A stretch of DNA of 45,788 nucleotides, from positions 1 through 45,788 of the IMG/VR virus record IMGVR_UViG_3300037432_000003; one strand, given 5' to 3'. Shown in pieces: positions 6,906 through 13,532 of the stretch. Below the pieces are notes generated by a model. That model ran no database searches, was not told the origin of the DNA, and worked only from the letters and a program-made list of their open reading frames with translations. Source of the DNA: a virus. Within the stretch, counting starts at the first letter, position 1. The number at the start of each line of letters is the position of its first letter. The translations under genes and the position numbers were made by a program.

Positions 6906-7202
6906 ATGCCACTCAACTCAGTCGCTCTCAATGCCTCGATCGACGCGCTCACCGCTCAGGTGACGTCTACCGAAGGAACCGAACTCAGTGCCGCCGCCCT
7001 TATCAAGGGCTTCGCCGCCGACATCACGACCGCTGTATCCGACGCCCTGAAAGCCGATGAAGCCGCGAACGCCGCGACGATCGATGCGGCCACCGCGGCG
7101 ATCAAAACCGTAACCGCTCGTTTCACGTCGAGTGCCGCCGAATTGGGCGACGCTGTCGCTGCTAACCCGCTGCCGCCTTCGTTCGGTCCTGCTGCCGCCT
7201 AA
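6906..7202 (+). CDS. Ala-rich helical phage protein, unknown
   Basis: 98 residues, with AAGGAA upstream of the ATG. It is almost fully helical and Ala/Thr-rich (SIDALTAQVTSTEGTELSAAALIKGFAADI, NAATIDAATAAIKTVTARFTSSAAEL), ending in a Pro-rich tail. This matches a recurring type of small phage protein that begins by repeated AL/VTAL heptads and ends in Pro/Ala and is usually annotated only as hypothetical. No function can be assigned. Confidence 0.6.
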   Translation: MPLNSVALNASIDALTAQVTSTEGTELSAAALIKGFAADITTAVSDALKADEAANAATIDAATAAIKTVTARFTSSAAELGDAVAANPLPPSFGPAAA

Positions 7203-7222
7203 CCGTCCGGGTTCTTCCCTGC

Positions 7223-8011
7223 ATGACGCCGCCACGCATCGTCCGTTTCGCGCTGCTGGCGGCGTTCTGTTTTGCTTCGCCGGCGTCTGGCATCTCGAAG
7301 GCCGACGCCGCCGCGCTGGCTGCCGCCCGGGCTGAAGCTGCCGCTGTAAAAATCCAGTTACAACAATCGCAGGCCGCGCTCGATCAGGCCCTGCGGAATT
7401 CCGCCGCCAAAGACCGAACTGCCGCTGAGTCCGGCGCCGCGCTCGCCCGCCAGTCGTCGAATCAGGCGCAGTCTGCCAACAGTCAGCGGGCCGATGCCCG
7501 GGTGGCGGCCCAGACGAATGCGGACGCGGCGCAGGTTTCCGCGGCCGAAACGAAAAGATCGGTAGACGACGGCCGATCCGAAGCCGACGACCGGCATGCT
7601 GCCGATAAGCTCGCCGCGGAGCGGGCGTATCATCTGCAACTGGCGCAGTTCGGCACGATGATCGTGATGGCTGTCATCGGGTTGGGCGGCGGATTTCTGA
7701 AGTTACGGGGAATCACGGTGAATGCTGCGAACGCCCTGAAGGTCACGACGGAGCATCGCAAAACCGAACTGGCCGCGATCGAGGAAGTCAAAAGCCATGC
7801 TCTGGAGGCCTCGGCCGCGGCGAAAGCATCGGCGACCGAGATTGCGGAAGCGTCACGGGACGTGAAAGGCTATACGCAGTCGGTCGCCAAGGTCGAAACT
7901 CTGGCGCGTCTCGCGCTGCAGACTGCCGTCCGCGGGCGGGCCGTTCAGGCAGCGCCGACGCCGCCGGCGCCTGTCGCCGCCGAGATCCGCGCCGGCGCGC
8001 CGGGCGCATAG
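7223..8011 (+). CDS. Exported coiled-coil protein with one internal membrane helix
   Basis: 262 residues. An N-terminal Sec signal is apparent (RIVRFALLAAFCFASPASG). A long Ala/Gln/Asp coiled coil covers about 25-135, then a hydrophobic segment at about 142-163 (FGTMIVMAVIGLGGGFLKL), then a second helical domain to about 235 and a Pro/Ala tail. If the signal is cleaved, the coiled coil is periplasmic and the C-terminal half cytoplasmic. Such a protein could act in lysis, in superinfection exclusion or as an envelope sensor, but the sequence does not choose between these. It closes a group of helical genes in the early operon. Confidence 0.65.
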   Translation: MTPPRIVRFALLAAFCFASPASGISKADAAALAAARAEAAAVKIQLQQSQAALDQALRNSAAKDRTAAESGAALARQSSNQAQSANSQRADARVAAQTNADAAQVSAAETKRSVDDGRSEADDRHAADKLAAERAYHLQLAQFGTMIVMAVIGLGGGFLKLRGITVNAANALKVTTEHRKTELAAIEEVKSHALEASAAAKASATEIAEASRDVKGYTQSVAKVETLARLALQTAVRGRAVQAAPTPPAPVAAEIRAGAPGA

Positions 8012-8029
8012 TGAATGAAGGTGAAATAA

Positions 8030-8188
8030 ATGCCGATTCTGATTTTGATTCTGCTGCTCGTCCTGTTCGGCGGCGGCGGCGGTTATTACGGTTATCACGC
8101 GTGGGGCCCGTCCGGCGCGATCGGCGTCGTTGTCGTCGTGCTCGTGCTGTTGGCGCTTTTCGGCAGGGGCCGGTTCACGGACGTTTGA
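8030..8188 (+). CDS. DUF3309-like 52-aa membrane protein
   Basis: 52 residues with two hydrophobic helices (PILILILLLVLFGGGGG and AIGVVVVVLVLLALFG) joined by YYGYHAWGPSG. The pattern of a glycine run, YYGY, then a W-G-P motif and a second Val/Leu helix is that of the small DUF3309 family. Function unknown in that family. Its TGA overlaps the ATG of the LuxR-type gene by one base, so the two are probably coupled. A holin role is possible but unproven. Confidence 0.65.
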   Translation: MPILILILLLVLFGGGGGYYGYHAWGPSGAIGVVVVVLVLLALFGRGRFTDV

Positions 8189-8415
8189 TGCCGCGGCGCC
8201 GTACACCCGATAATCCGCTGTCGCCGTGCGAGTGCAACATTCTGCGCGAACTGTGGTCGGGCGCGGCCGACAAAGAAATCGCCTGGCGGCTGCATCTTTC
8301 GCCCGGCACGGTCAAATGCCATCTGCGACGGATCGAACAGGCGCTCGGCGTGAAATCGCGTGTGCCGCTCGCCCTCTGGGCCGAACGGCGCCGCGTGGCA
8401 AATACGTACGAGTAA
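8188..8415 (+). CDS. LuxR/GerE-type HTH DNA-binding protein
   Basis: 75 residues, essentially a bare GerE (LuxR C-terminal) helix-turn-helix. It reads LSPCECNILRELWSGAADKEIAWRL, with LSPGTVKCHLRRIEQALGVKSR as the recognition part. This fits the family pattern of four helices with conserved E, G, I, V/K and H/I positions. There is no sensor or receiver domain. It overlaps the small membrane protein upstream, so a membrane-to-DNA link is conceivable. It is the last gene of the plus-strand early operon and a candidate lysis/lysogeny or host-takeover regulator. Confidence 0.8.
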   Translation: MPRRRTPDNPLSPCECNILRELWSGAADKEIAWRLHLSPGTVKCHLRRIEQALGVKSRVPLALWAERRRVANTYE

Positions 8416-8436
8416 ACGACAACGTACGGATGAACG

Positions 8437-8706
8437 TCAGTCGGCTGCAGCGGCAGCCGCCATCGTCCGGCGTCCGCGCGCCGGCTTACCCTTCGCTGCC
8501 GTCGCCGGCTTCGCTGCGCCGTTCAGTTCGGCGATGTTGCGCGCGGCGTACGCGGACAACTCTTCCCAATATTCGACGGTAGCGGATTTACTCCTGATCG
8601 TGGACAGGCTGGCGATCGTTTTGATCGTGGTGGTCAGACCGGAAGCGGCGGCGGGATCTTTCGGCAGGTCGCGTTTCGCGATCGGCAGCGGGGGAAATTT
8701 CGTCAT
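8437..8706 (-). CDS. Small basic protein with Lys/Ala tail, unknown
   Basis: 89 residues from the ATG at 8706. A longer in-frame start would run through terminator hairpins and is unlikely. The N-terminus is FPPLPIAKRDLPKDP. The middle is helical (TTTIKTIASLSTIRSKSATVEYWEELSAYAARNIAEL). The end is a basic Ala/Lys/Arg tail (AAKPATAAKGKPARGRRTM). It is convergent with the LuxR-type gene and transcribed in the same direction as the integrase. Possibly a DNA-binding accessory protein; nothing specific is recognisable. Confidence 0.5.
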   Translation of the reverse strand: MTKFPPLPIAKRDLPKDPAAASGLTTTIKTIASLSTIRSKSATVEYWEELSAYAARNIAELNGAAKPATAAKGKPARGRRTMAAAAAAD

Positions 8707-8763
8707 GACTGCAATGGTATGCGAAAACGCACGTATTTCGGAAGCCGTGCCGCCGAAAACGCG

Positions 8764-8795
8764 CCCGCCCGGCTGGTTGGGGTGAGCCGGGCGGG
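8764..8795 (+). terminator. Hairpin terminator
   Basis: CCCGCCCGGCT (8764-8774) and AGCCGGGCGGG (8785-8795) form an 11-bp GC-rich stem with a 10-base loop. GTTTT follows on the plus strand. It lies beyond the end of the rightward early operon and antisense to nothing essential, so it probably stops rightward transcription before the integrase. The T-run is short. Confidence 0.5.
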
Positions 8796-8807
8796 GTTTT
8801 GCAACGC

Positions 8808-8859
8808 AAAAAAGAACGGGCCCGCCGGCGGGTTGCACCAGAGAAGGAACCGACGGGCC
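8808..8859 (-). terminator. Integrase terminator
   Basis: Read on the minus strand, GGCCCGTCGG (8859-8850) pairs with CCGGCGGGCC (8828-8819). This gives ten pairs including one G-U, with a loop of about 21 bases. CGTTC and a run of six T (8813-8808) follow. It lies about 60 bases after the integrase stop and fits a Rho-independent terminator. The tip also contains a self-complementary CCCGCCGGCGGG. Confidence 0.55.
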
Positions 8860-8917
8860 TGAAAGCCGTCCCTCAAACTGCGGGTTCAACGCAAGATGAG
8901 ACGAACTCTCCAAACAA

Positions 8918-9913
8918 TTAAAGCACGCCCGCCAGCGGATTTCGCCCGGCGAACAGCCGTTCCCGGTCGATATACATGCGCATTACTGCCGGACTTTCAT
9001 GTCCCGACAGGCCCATAATTTCCTGATCGCTGCGACCGAGTTGCGCCGACGCGGTTATAGCGCCGGCGCGCAGTGAGTGCGCGCCGTACAGATCGGGATC
9101 GAGGCCGACGCCTGCAACCAGACGTTTCACAATATCGTTTACGCTTTCGCCCGAAATGCCGTCGCTCGTGAGCTGGTCGCCGGTCTGAATGCGGCAGAAA
9201 AGCGGACCCTGCCAGCTGCCGCGCGCCTTAATCCAGTCAGCCAGCACGCGGACCGGATCGGTAGCCGTTCGCTTGCCGGGCCACACGGCGATGCGCCGGC
9301 CTTTGCTTTTCTGATCGGTCTTCGACTTCCGCACGAAAATGACCAGCCTGCCGCCGTCGTCAAAAGTGACATCCTTCAGTTGCAGCCGGGCAAGGTTACT
9401 GCGCCGCAGGGTCGTGGCGAATCCGAGGATCAGAATCGCCCTGTCGCGCAGTCCGGCGTTCGTTTTGCGGCTGCACGACTGCGCGATGCGCAACAGATCG
9501 TCTTTGCGCAGCGCTGTCTTTCCCTGTGGCTGTTCGCCCCGGTCCTGCTGCACCTCCGCGACCACGGCGCGCGCCTCGGCAACCGACGGCGCGGGAAGTT
9601 TCGCCTGTTTGTGCGCGTCGAGGATGGCCGCCAGATGCCGGTTCACGGTGGTCACCCGCCGCTTTTTTTCGAGAAGCGACCAGATCGCATACTTTTTCAG
9701 CGTGTCGGCCGACGCCGGCAGAGAGACGCGGTCGAATTCCCTGCACCAGCTTCCGAAGACGCGCAAATCCGAAGCGTAGCCGCGCACGGTCAGGCCGGCT
9801 TGCTTCGGCGATCCGCTGAGTGCTCGCTCAAGCTCCTGTAGTTTCACTAAATCGGCACCCCCGAAGTCGAACAGCCGCAGTTGTCCCTGCTCTCCGAAAA
9901 CAGTATTGCTCAT
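8918..9913 (-). CDS. int: Tyrosine-type site-specific integrase
   Basis: 331 residues. The N-terminal part (about 27-125) is a SAM-like core-binding domain (LTVRGYASDLRVFGSWCREF, TVNRHLAAILDAHK). The C-terminal catalytic domain carries the full set: R170 (TLRRSNLARL), K198 (RKSKTDQ), H279 and R282 (HSLRAG), H305 (SGHES) and nucleophile Y314 (MRMYIDRE). All catalytic residues are present, so it should be active in recombining phage and host att sites. It marks the phage as temperate. The order and spacing fit the phage/Cre-like branch. The attachment site cannot be fixed from this window, and the 415-bp region upstream is the obvious place to look. Confidence 0.93.
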   Translation of the reverse strand: MSNTVFGEQGQLRLFDFGGADLVKLQELERALSGSPKQAGLTVRGYASDLRVFGSWCREFDRVSLPASADTLKKYAIWSLLEKKRRVTTVNRHLAAILDAHKQAKLPAPSVAEARAVVAEVQQDRGEQPQGKTALRKDDLLRIAQSCSRKTNAGLRDRAILILGFATTLRRSNLARLQLKDVTFDDGGRLVIFVRKSKTDQKSKGRRIAVWPGKRTATDPVRVLADWIKARGSWQGPLFCRIQTGDQLTSDGISGESVNDIVKRLVAGVGLDPDLYGAHSLRAGAITASAQLGRSDQEIMGLSGHESPAVMRMYIDRERLFAGRNPLAGVL

Positions 9914-10017
9914 AGTTGAACCCGCGCGGCAGATGCCGAAGAAGCAGCATACCGCATTCCCGCCAACAAAAAAAAGATGTAAAGTTTGTGAAGTGAACAG
10001 GCGAAACGCGAGGGGAA

Positions 10018-10179
10018 ATGAAGTACTCTATGCAGAGAATGTCTGACACTCCCTACAATCTCTTATTGTACTGCCCGGTCAGAATCCGCGGTCGTGGACC
10101 TCCACTGCCATTTACGGCGACGCCGCCCAGAGTCTTGACGGGCACCGAAGCGACGATTCGCCGCGCGCAACAACGGTAA
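10018..10179 (+). CDS. Possible 53-aa basic protein upstream of the replication genes
   Basis: ATG preceded by GAGGGG. The product begins MKYSMQRMSDTPYNLLLY and ends in a basic helix-like stretch VLTGTEATIRRAQQR. Its stop lies directly at the foot of a hairpin (10180-10210). That arrangement of ribosome site, frame and hairpin is what a real short transcription unit would show. Position next to the integrase raises the possibility of a recombination directionality factor, but no HTH is convincing. Codon-usage evidence would be needed. Confidence 0.35.
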   Translation: MKYSMQRMSDTPYNLLLYCPVRIRGRGPPLPFTATPPRVLTGTEATIRRAQQR

Positions 10180-10210
10180 GGGCCACCAGTGCCGCAAAGC
10201 ACTGATGCCC
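10180..10210 (+). terminator. Hairpin following the 53-aa frame
   Basis: CAGTGC-CGCAAA-GCACTG forms a perfect 6-bp inner stem. It is extended by GGGC at 10180-10183 pairing with GCCC at 10207-10210 across a small internal loop. The following TCTAGTTT has only a weak T-run, so it could be an attenuator, a terminator or a protein-binding site. Confidence 0.4.
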
Positions 10211-10257
10211 TCTAGTTTGACGCATTTTAAGCGGCACTTTCAAGAGGGAGTCGGATC

Positions 10258-10332
10258 ATGGCGCACACATCTGCGCGCAAAAACGGCATAAATCAAACAC
10301 TCCTGGGGCAAGTTAGCGGGACGTCCGCATGA
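10258..10332 (+). CDS. Possible 24-aa leader peptide
   Basis: A strong GAGGGAG lies before the ATG. The frame encodes 24 residues (MAHTSARKNGINQTLLGQVS...), and its stop overlaps the ATG of the next gene (ATGA). The next gene has no good ribosome site of its own, so coupling through this short frame is plausible. This is inference from signals, not from protein similarity. Confidence 0.35.
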   Translation: MAHTSARKNGINQTLLGQVSGTSA

Positions 10333-10694
10333 GCGGTCCGAACGGCGACGTCAAGCCGGATTTTGAACTCAACGATCCCGATGATCTGAGGGAAGAGTTC
10401 GCCAGAATTGACAAGCTGATGTGCGACGAGCTGGACGACAATCTCGCCCAACTCGGACCCTGGATCGAAAAGAAGCGGCCGCGGAGCGTGGAAGCGCGTC
10501 GCCATCTTACGGCGATCCTTCGCGGGTGGCGCTGTTGCCGCGGTCCAGGTTTCGTTTCACCCGTCTCCGATGCAGACTATCTCCGCGTTCACAGGGACCT
10601 GAAGCGCTGCATAATCGCCGCGGAAGACGCTTTCGCGCCGATACGCAAGGCGTACTTCGAATGGCTCTACAAGTCAGTCGGGGGCGTCCAGTGA
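10329..10694 (+). CDS. Unknown protein upstream of the replication-type protein
   Basis: 121 residues, no family recognised. An acidic N-terminus (DVKPDFELNDPDDLREEFARIDKLMCDELDDNLAQLGPWIEKK) precedes a more basic helical part (RHLTAILRGWRCCRGP, YLRVHRDLKRCIIAAEDAFAPIRKAYFEWLY). The stop overlaps the GTG start of the winged-helix gene, so the two are translationally coupled. A role in replication initiation or its control is inference from this coupling. Confidence 0.65.
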   Translation: MSGPNGDVKPDFELNDPDDLREEFARIDKLMCDELDDNLAQLGPWIEKKRPRSVEARRHLTAILRGWRCCRGPGFVSPVSDADYLRVHRDLKRCIIAAEDAFAPIRKAYFEWLYKSVGGVQ

Positions 10695-11743
10695 GCGGCG
10701 CAACGTTCGATTCGCACAAGGCGTATCTGGCAGCGACTACCGGACTTCAGTTCACGAAGGATTTCAATAACGCCATTGCGGCGGTCATGAACGACGAGCT
10801 GGCTTCGCCCGCGCAGCGGGTGCTGGCGTGGGCGAAGTTCCGCGCCTGGGGGAAGCAGCGGGAGTTTTGCGTGCGCGACGACGGCAACCCGGCCGTTCAG
10901 AAAGACTGTGCGGCGGACCTGAAACTTCATAAGAGCACCGTCTCCAAAACCTACGCATACCTCGAAACGCGCGGGTATGTGCGATTGGAGGGAAAACTGC
11001 TTTACCCGGTCCTTTCGCCCGAACTCACCCCGCCGCCCGACCGGAAAGTTTCCGACTCGGAAACTTTTGCCTCTTACCTCGAAGTGTGGAAAGTTGCGAA
11101 CTCGGCAACTTTCGACGAATGGCAGGTTGCAGACGCCACCGTCAAACGCTGCAAATTAGTTGCTCTACGCGACTACCGCGACGAGATGGCTCGGAAACAA
11201 TCCGCCGCGGCATCCTTATTGACTAAGACTTCGGAAGACTTTCCGGAAGAAAACGAACGGACGAACGAGCATCCGCCGCTGTTACAGGTACTGGCGCCAC
11301 CCGAACCGCAACCCGTTCGTTCGTTCGTCCCGCCGCCCGAACCGGAACCCGAACCGCCCCGCGAACCGACGATCCGCGATCAGCTCGGGCCCTGGCTAAC
11401 CGAACACTTCGATCTGCCGCTGGCGCCGGACGCGGCAATTCTCGACCAAATATCGCCGCACCTGCCGGACACCGCCACCTTCGAACGCTTCAAATTCGCT
11501 TCCGCTGACGTAAAACCGAAAAACTGGGCGCTGTTCGTGCGCATCGCCGAACGTGCTGAAATCACCCAGATCGCCGAAAACGCCAGAATTCACGTTCTCA
11601 AGACCGAACAAGAAGCTCGGCAGCGACGCCTGGCCGAGGTCTGGGAACCGTACCAGGAACCCGAGGAACCCGTACCGAAACCGCCCGGCACCGAACACGG
11701 CGAACCAATCGAAGAACGCCTGAAAGCGAAAGGAGCTCCGTGA
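10691..11743 (+). CDS. Winged-helix replication-type protein
   Basis: 350 residues from the GTG at 10691, which overlaps the previous stop. Residues 10-105 form a winged-helix DNA-binding domain (MNDELASPAQRVLAWAKFRAWG; recognition part AADLKLHKSTVSKTYAYLETRGYVRL), as in phage replication initiators of the gpO/RepA type. A Pro/Glu-rich linker (PPEPEPEPPREP) follows. A second globular region at about 240-310 reads LGPWLTEHFDLPLAPDAAILDQI and KPKNWALFVRIAERA. No helicase or primase motif is present, so host or unrecognised partners must supply those. Initiator or helicase-loader function is inference from architecture and position. Confidence 0.65.
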   Translation: MSGATFDSHKAYLAATTGLQFTKDFNNAIAAVMNDELASPAQRVLAWAKFRAWGKQREFCVRDDGNPAVQKDCAADLKLHKSTVSKTYAYLETRGYVRLEGKLLYPVLSPELTPPPDRKVSDSETFASYLEVWKVANSATFDEWQVADATVKRCKLVALRDYRDEMARKQSAAASLLTKTSEDFPEENERTNEHPPLLQVLAPPEPQPVRSFVPPPEPEPEPPREPTIRDQLGPWLTEHFDLPLAPDAAILDQISPHLPDTATFERFKFASADVKPKNWALFVRIAERAEITQIAENARIHVLKTEQEARQRRLAEVWEPYQEPEEPVPKPPGTEHGEPIEERLKAKGAP

Positions 11744-11749
11744 TTTACC

Positions 11750-11938
11750 GTGCGGATCGACCCGGACGGCGTAACCTGGCTGAAACCCGAAGAATGGATT
11801 CCCTGGCTGATGGCGAATCATCCGGACGCCCTGCGGCTGCCCGACGCGCTGGACGCGCCGCCAGACGCCAAGGCGTCGAATCCGCGGCGCGAGGGCGAGT
11901 GCCAAATAACACTCTGGGAAACGGGCAATGAAAAGTAG
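11750..11938 (+). CDS. 62-aa protein, unknown
   Basis: GTG start six bases after the previous stop. An overlapping frame at 11740 looks less protein-like. The product has an aromatic N-terminus (VTWLKPEEWIPWLMANHPDALRLPDAL), a Pro/Ala linker and a polar end (CQITLWETGNEK). It is small and compact; no family is recognised. It is followed by a gene with a good ribosome site (AAAGGAGACTT). Confidence 0.5.
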   Translation: MRIDPDGVTWLKPEEWIPWLMANHPDALRLPDALDAPPDAKASNPRREGECQITLWETGNEK

Positions 11939-11953
11939 AGCGAAAGGAGACTT

Positions 11954-12211
11954 ATGGGCGTGATCGATCTGGGCCACCCGAAGACGCTTTTACGGATTGA
12001 CGAAATGTTCGCGTTTATCGCGAGCGATGCGAATGGCGAGGGGTTGCCGGCATTTCAGGCCGGCCTGATGATGATGCCGCTGGTCGCCGCGGACCGGAAA
12101 CGCGTCGATTCGCTTCGCGATATCGCCCGCCAGATCGCGCGGGAAACCGGGCAGACGATCACGCTCGTGCGGTTCTCGCACCGCGAGGAACTGGAGGTAA
12201 TTGAACCATGA
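11954..12211 (+). CDS. 85-aa protein, unknown
   Basis: 85 residues behind AAAGGAG. It looks like a mixed alpha/beta fold: RIDEMFAFIASDANGEGLPAF, then VAADRKRVDSLRDIARQIARETGQ, then a closing strand TITLVRFSHREELEVI. No motif identifies it. The stop overlaps the next ATG by four bases, so it belongs to one translational chain running to about 13330. Confidence 0.6.
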   Translation: MGVIDLGHPKTLLRIDEMFAFIASDANGEGLPAFQAGLMMMPLVAADRKRVDSLRDIARQIARETGQTITLVRFSHREELEVIEP

Positions 12212-12414
12212 CCGTATCTCTCAAAATCCTGATCGAGGCTGAGAACGGCGAACCGCCGCCGACCGAAGACGAGGCGGTGCAGCTATTACAGAATTCGCGG
12301 GCGACTGTGGCGAACATGAACCCCGACGAGCTGATCGCGAAATGGCGGGAAGCTCTGCGCCAACACTCGATCAGCCGCGAACACCATCGGCACGAAAGAC
12401 GGGTGCGGCGATGA
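12208..12414 (+). CDS. 68-aa protein, unknown
   Basis: 68 residues with an ATGA overlap to the gene before and another to the gene after. It begins with a strand (VSLKILIEAENGEPP), then two helices (TEDEAVQLLQNSRATVANMNPDELIAKWREALRQ) and a His/Arg-rich end (REHHRHERRVRR). The basic tail could bind nucleic acid. No family recognised. Confidence 0.55.
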   Translation: MTVSLKILIEAENGEPPPTEDEAVQLLQNSRATVANMNPDELIAKWREALRQHSISREHHRHERRVRR

Positions 12415-12686
12415 GCGACCCGCTGCTGAACGAGCTGGCCCGGGATGCGCGCTGGGACCGCGACCGTGTCCGCGGCTGGATCGAGGATGCGTTCGCGCAG
12501 ACGTTGGGTTTGAATGATTCATCGCCCGATACGCTGGTTGCGCAGGCGCAAGCCTGCGGACTGACGCCGGAACAACTGCGCCTGTGGATTTTCGACCAAC
12601 CAAAGCTCGACTGGTCGCCGGGATCGCTGGTGCTCTGGGCGTTGAAAAACGGGTTCGTGCGCGACACGCCGGAGGCGTCCCGATGA
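12411..12686 (+). CDS. 91-aa helical protein, unknown
   Basis: 91 residues from the ATG at 12411, which overlaps the previous stop. Helical throughout, with several Trp: NELARDARWDRDRVRGWIEDAFAQTLG, AQACGLTPEQLRLWIFDQPKLDW, LVLWALKNGFV. The segment GLTPEQLRLWIF resembles a small helix-turn-helix, but the second helix is not convincing. It is part of the overlapping gene chain. Confidence 0.55.
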   Translation: MSDPLLNELARDARWDRDRVRGWIEDAFAQTLGLNDSSPDTLVAQAQACGLTPEQLRLWIFDQPKLDWSPGSLVLWALKNGFVRDTPEASR

Positions 12687-12952
12687 GCTGCCCGTTTTAC
12701 GCTCACGCGCTCGTTTCGCCCGGCCCGGTCGGCTGGTCGCACCTGATCGCGAACCCGGGAAGCAATCAGTGCGCGCTGATTACCTCGGCAAACTCGCCGT
12801 GCTGGATGGATGTCGCCGAACTGGTTTTGCCCGACTGGGAGCGATGCCCCCGTAATCCGGACTTCGTCGCGCGCCGGCCGCACGACAGACGGATCGCTCA
12901 GCACAACGAACATCTGGCAATTCTGACCGCGGCGCGTCCGGGTGCCGTATGA
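12683..12952 (+). CDS. Four-cysteine protein of a type seen in acidobacteria
   Basis: 89 residues with GGAGG upstream. Cysteines at 3, 30, 40 and 55 occur in the pattern C..., NQCALITxxxSPCxM, DWERCPRNP. I recall similar short proteins with NQC, SPC and the xWxxCPRN ending from Solibacter-like genomes. This is memory, not a search. Metal binding is likely, function unknown. It supports the host guess weakly. Confidence 0.6.
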   Translation: MSCPFYAHALVSPGPVGWSHLIANPGSNQCALITSANSPCWMDVAELVLPDWERCPRNPDFVARRPHDRRIAQHNEHLAILTAARPGAV

Positions 12953-13116
12953 GCGGCGATCCGCGCTGCCCGTACTGCCGGGCGCCCGAACCGGCGTACG
13001 GCGAAATTCAGCACGCGCGCGATTGCCCGCTGGCAATCGACGAAGCGGCCGCGCGGTTCCGCGAACCGAAGGAACGGCGGAAGACGGACGCCAAGCGACG
13101 GGGGGCGGCAGCGTAA
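12949..13116 (+). CDS. 55-aa zinc-knuckle protein
   Basis: 55 residues; the ATG overlaps the previous stop. C7-x2-C10 (RCPYCRAPEP) with H22 and C26 (IQHARDCPLA) gives a likely CCHC metal site. The C-terminal half is basic and helical (EPKERRKTDAKRRGAAA). It is followed one base later by a GTG start. Probably a small nucleic-acid-binding protein. Confidence 0.5.
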   Translation: MSGDPRCPYCRAPEPAYGEIQHARDCPLAIDEAAARFREPKERRKTDAKRRGAAA

Positions 13117-13117
13117 A

Positions 13118-13330
13118 GTGCCATACCCGAATTTGGATATGGTCAACCGGCTGCTCGCCGACGCCACGCCGATACAGGCGTATTGCCTCGGCCTGGTTTC
13201 CGCCGCCGCCGACATCGATGGTCTCGAAGCTCCTGCAAGTCTGCTGCAACAGACGAAAGATACCTGCCGGAATGCGGCCGACGTCGAGGCGCTTTACGCG
13301 GCCTGGCGGGCCAAAAGGACGACAGCGTGA
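13118..13330 (+). CDS. 70-aa helical protein, unknown
   Basis: 70 residues from a GTG. Helical: NLDMVNRLLADATPIQAYCLGLVSAAADIDG and ASLLQQTKDTCRNAADVEALYAAWRAKRTT. The stop overlaps the GTG of the truncated HNH-like gene (GTGA). No family recognised. Confidence 0.5.
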   Translation: MPYPNLDMVNRLLADATPIQAYCLGLVSAAADIDGLEAPASLLQQTKDTCRNAADVEALYAAWRAKRTTA

Positions 13331-13488
13331 TCCGGCCCGAACTTCGCCGCAAGTACTACGGACCCGCCTGGCAAACCTACCGGCTCGCCCTTATCCGGGC
13401 GCACGGTCCGGTCTGCATGGCGTGCGGTCGCGAAACGCTGCGCTATCTGAACTTCCTTGGGCCGCAGGCGGCGCGTACCGGGTACTAA
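13327..13488 (+). pseudogene. Truncated HNH-type gene, paralogue of 14056-14421
   Basis: 53 codons. Residues 1-35 (RPELRRKYYGPAWQTYRLALI, CMACGRE) align directly with the start of the HNH protein at 14056 (RAELKKYYGVEWRRYRLVLI, CAKCGRE). The downstream half, with the His and second Cys/His set, is missing. The frame ends in GPQAARTGY followed at once by AT-richer sequence carrying the 13533 HNH gene. The most economical reading is that insertion of that mobile gene removed the end of this copy. Confidence 0.6.
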
Positions 13489-13532
13489 AACCCTAGTAAT
13501 CATTGGGTTTTTATCGGAAAATAGTGTTAGGA

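Larger units (their letters stand above)
9914..10328. other. Integrase-upstream region; possible attP/switch region
   Basis: 415 bp without a long gene, between the divergent integrase and the replication operon. It holds a possible 53-aa frame (10018-10179), a hairpin (10180-10210) and a 24-aa leader-like frame (10258-10332). GTTGAACCCGC at 9915-9925 is the exact inverse of GCGGGTTCAAC at 8880-8890, so the integrase gene is flanked by an 11-bp inverted pair. Promoters for integrase and replication genes are expected here, but I cannot place them with confidence. Confidence 0.4.

Noticed and set aside
8707-8913. N-terminal extension of the minus-strand gene at 8437
   Set aside because: The extension would read through two terminator hairpins; a normal ATG at 8706 exists.
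9077-9841. 254-codon plus-strand frame
   Set aside because: It lies antisense within the integrase, whose catalytic residues are all in place; the composition is Arg/Ala/Val shadow-like.
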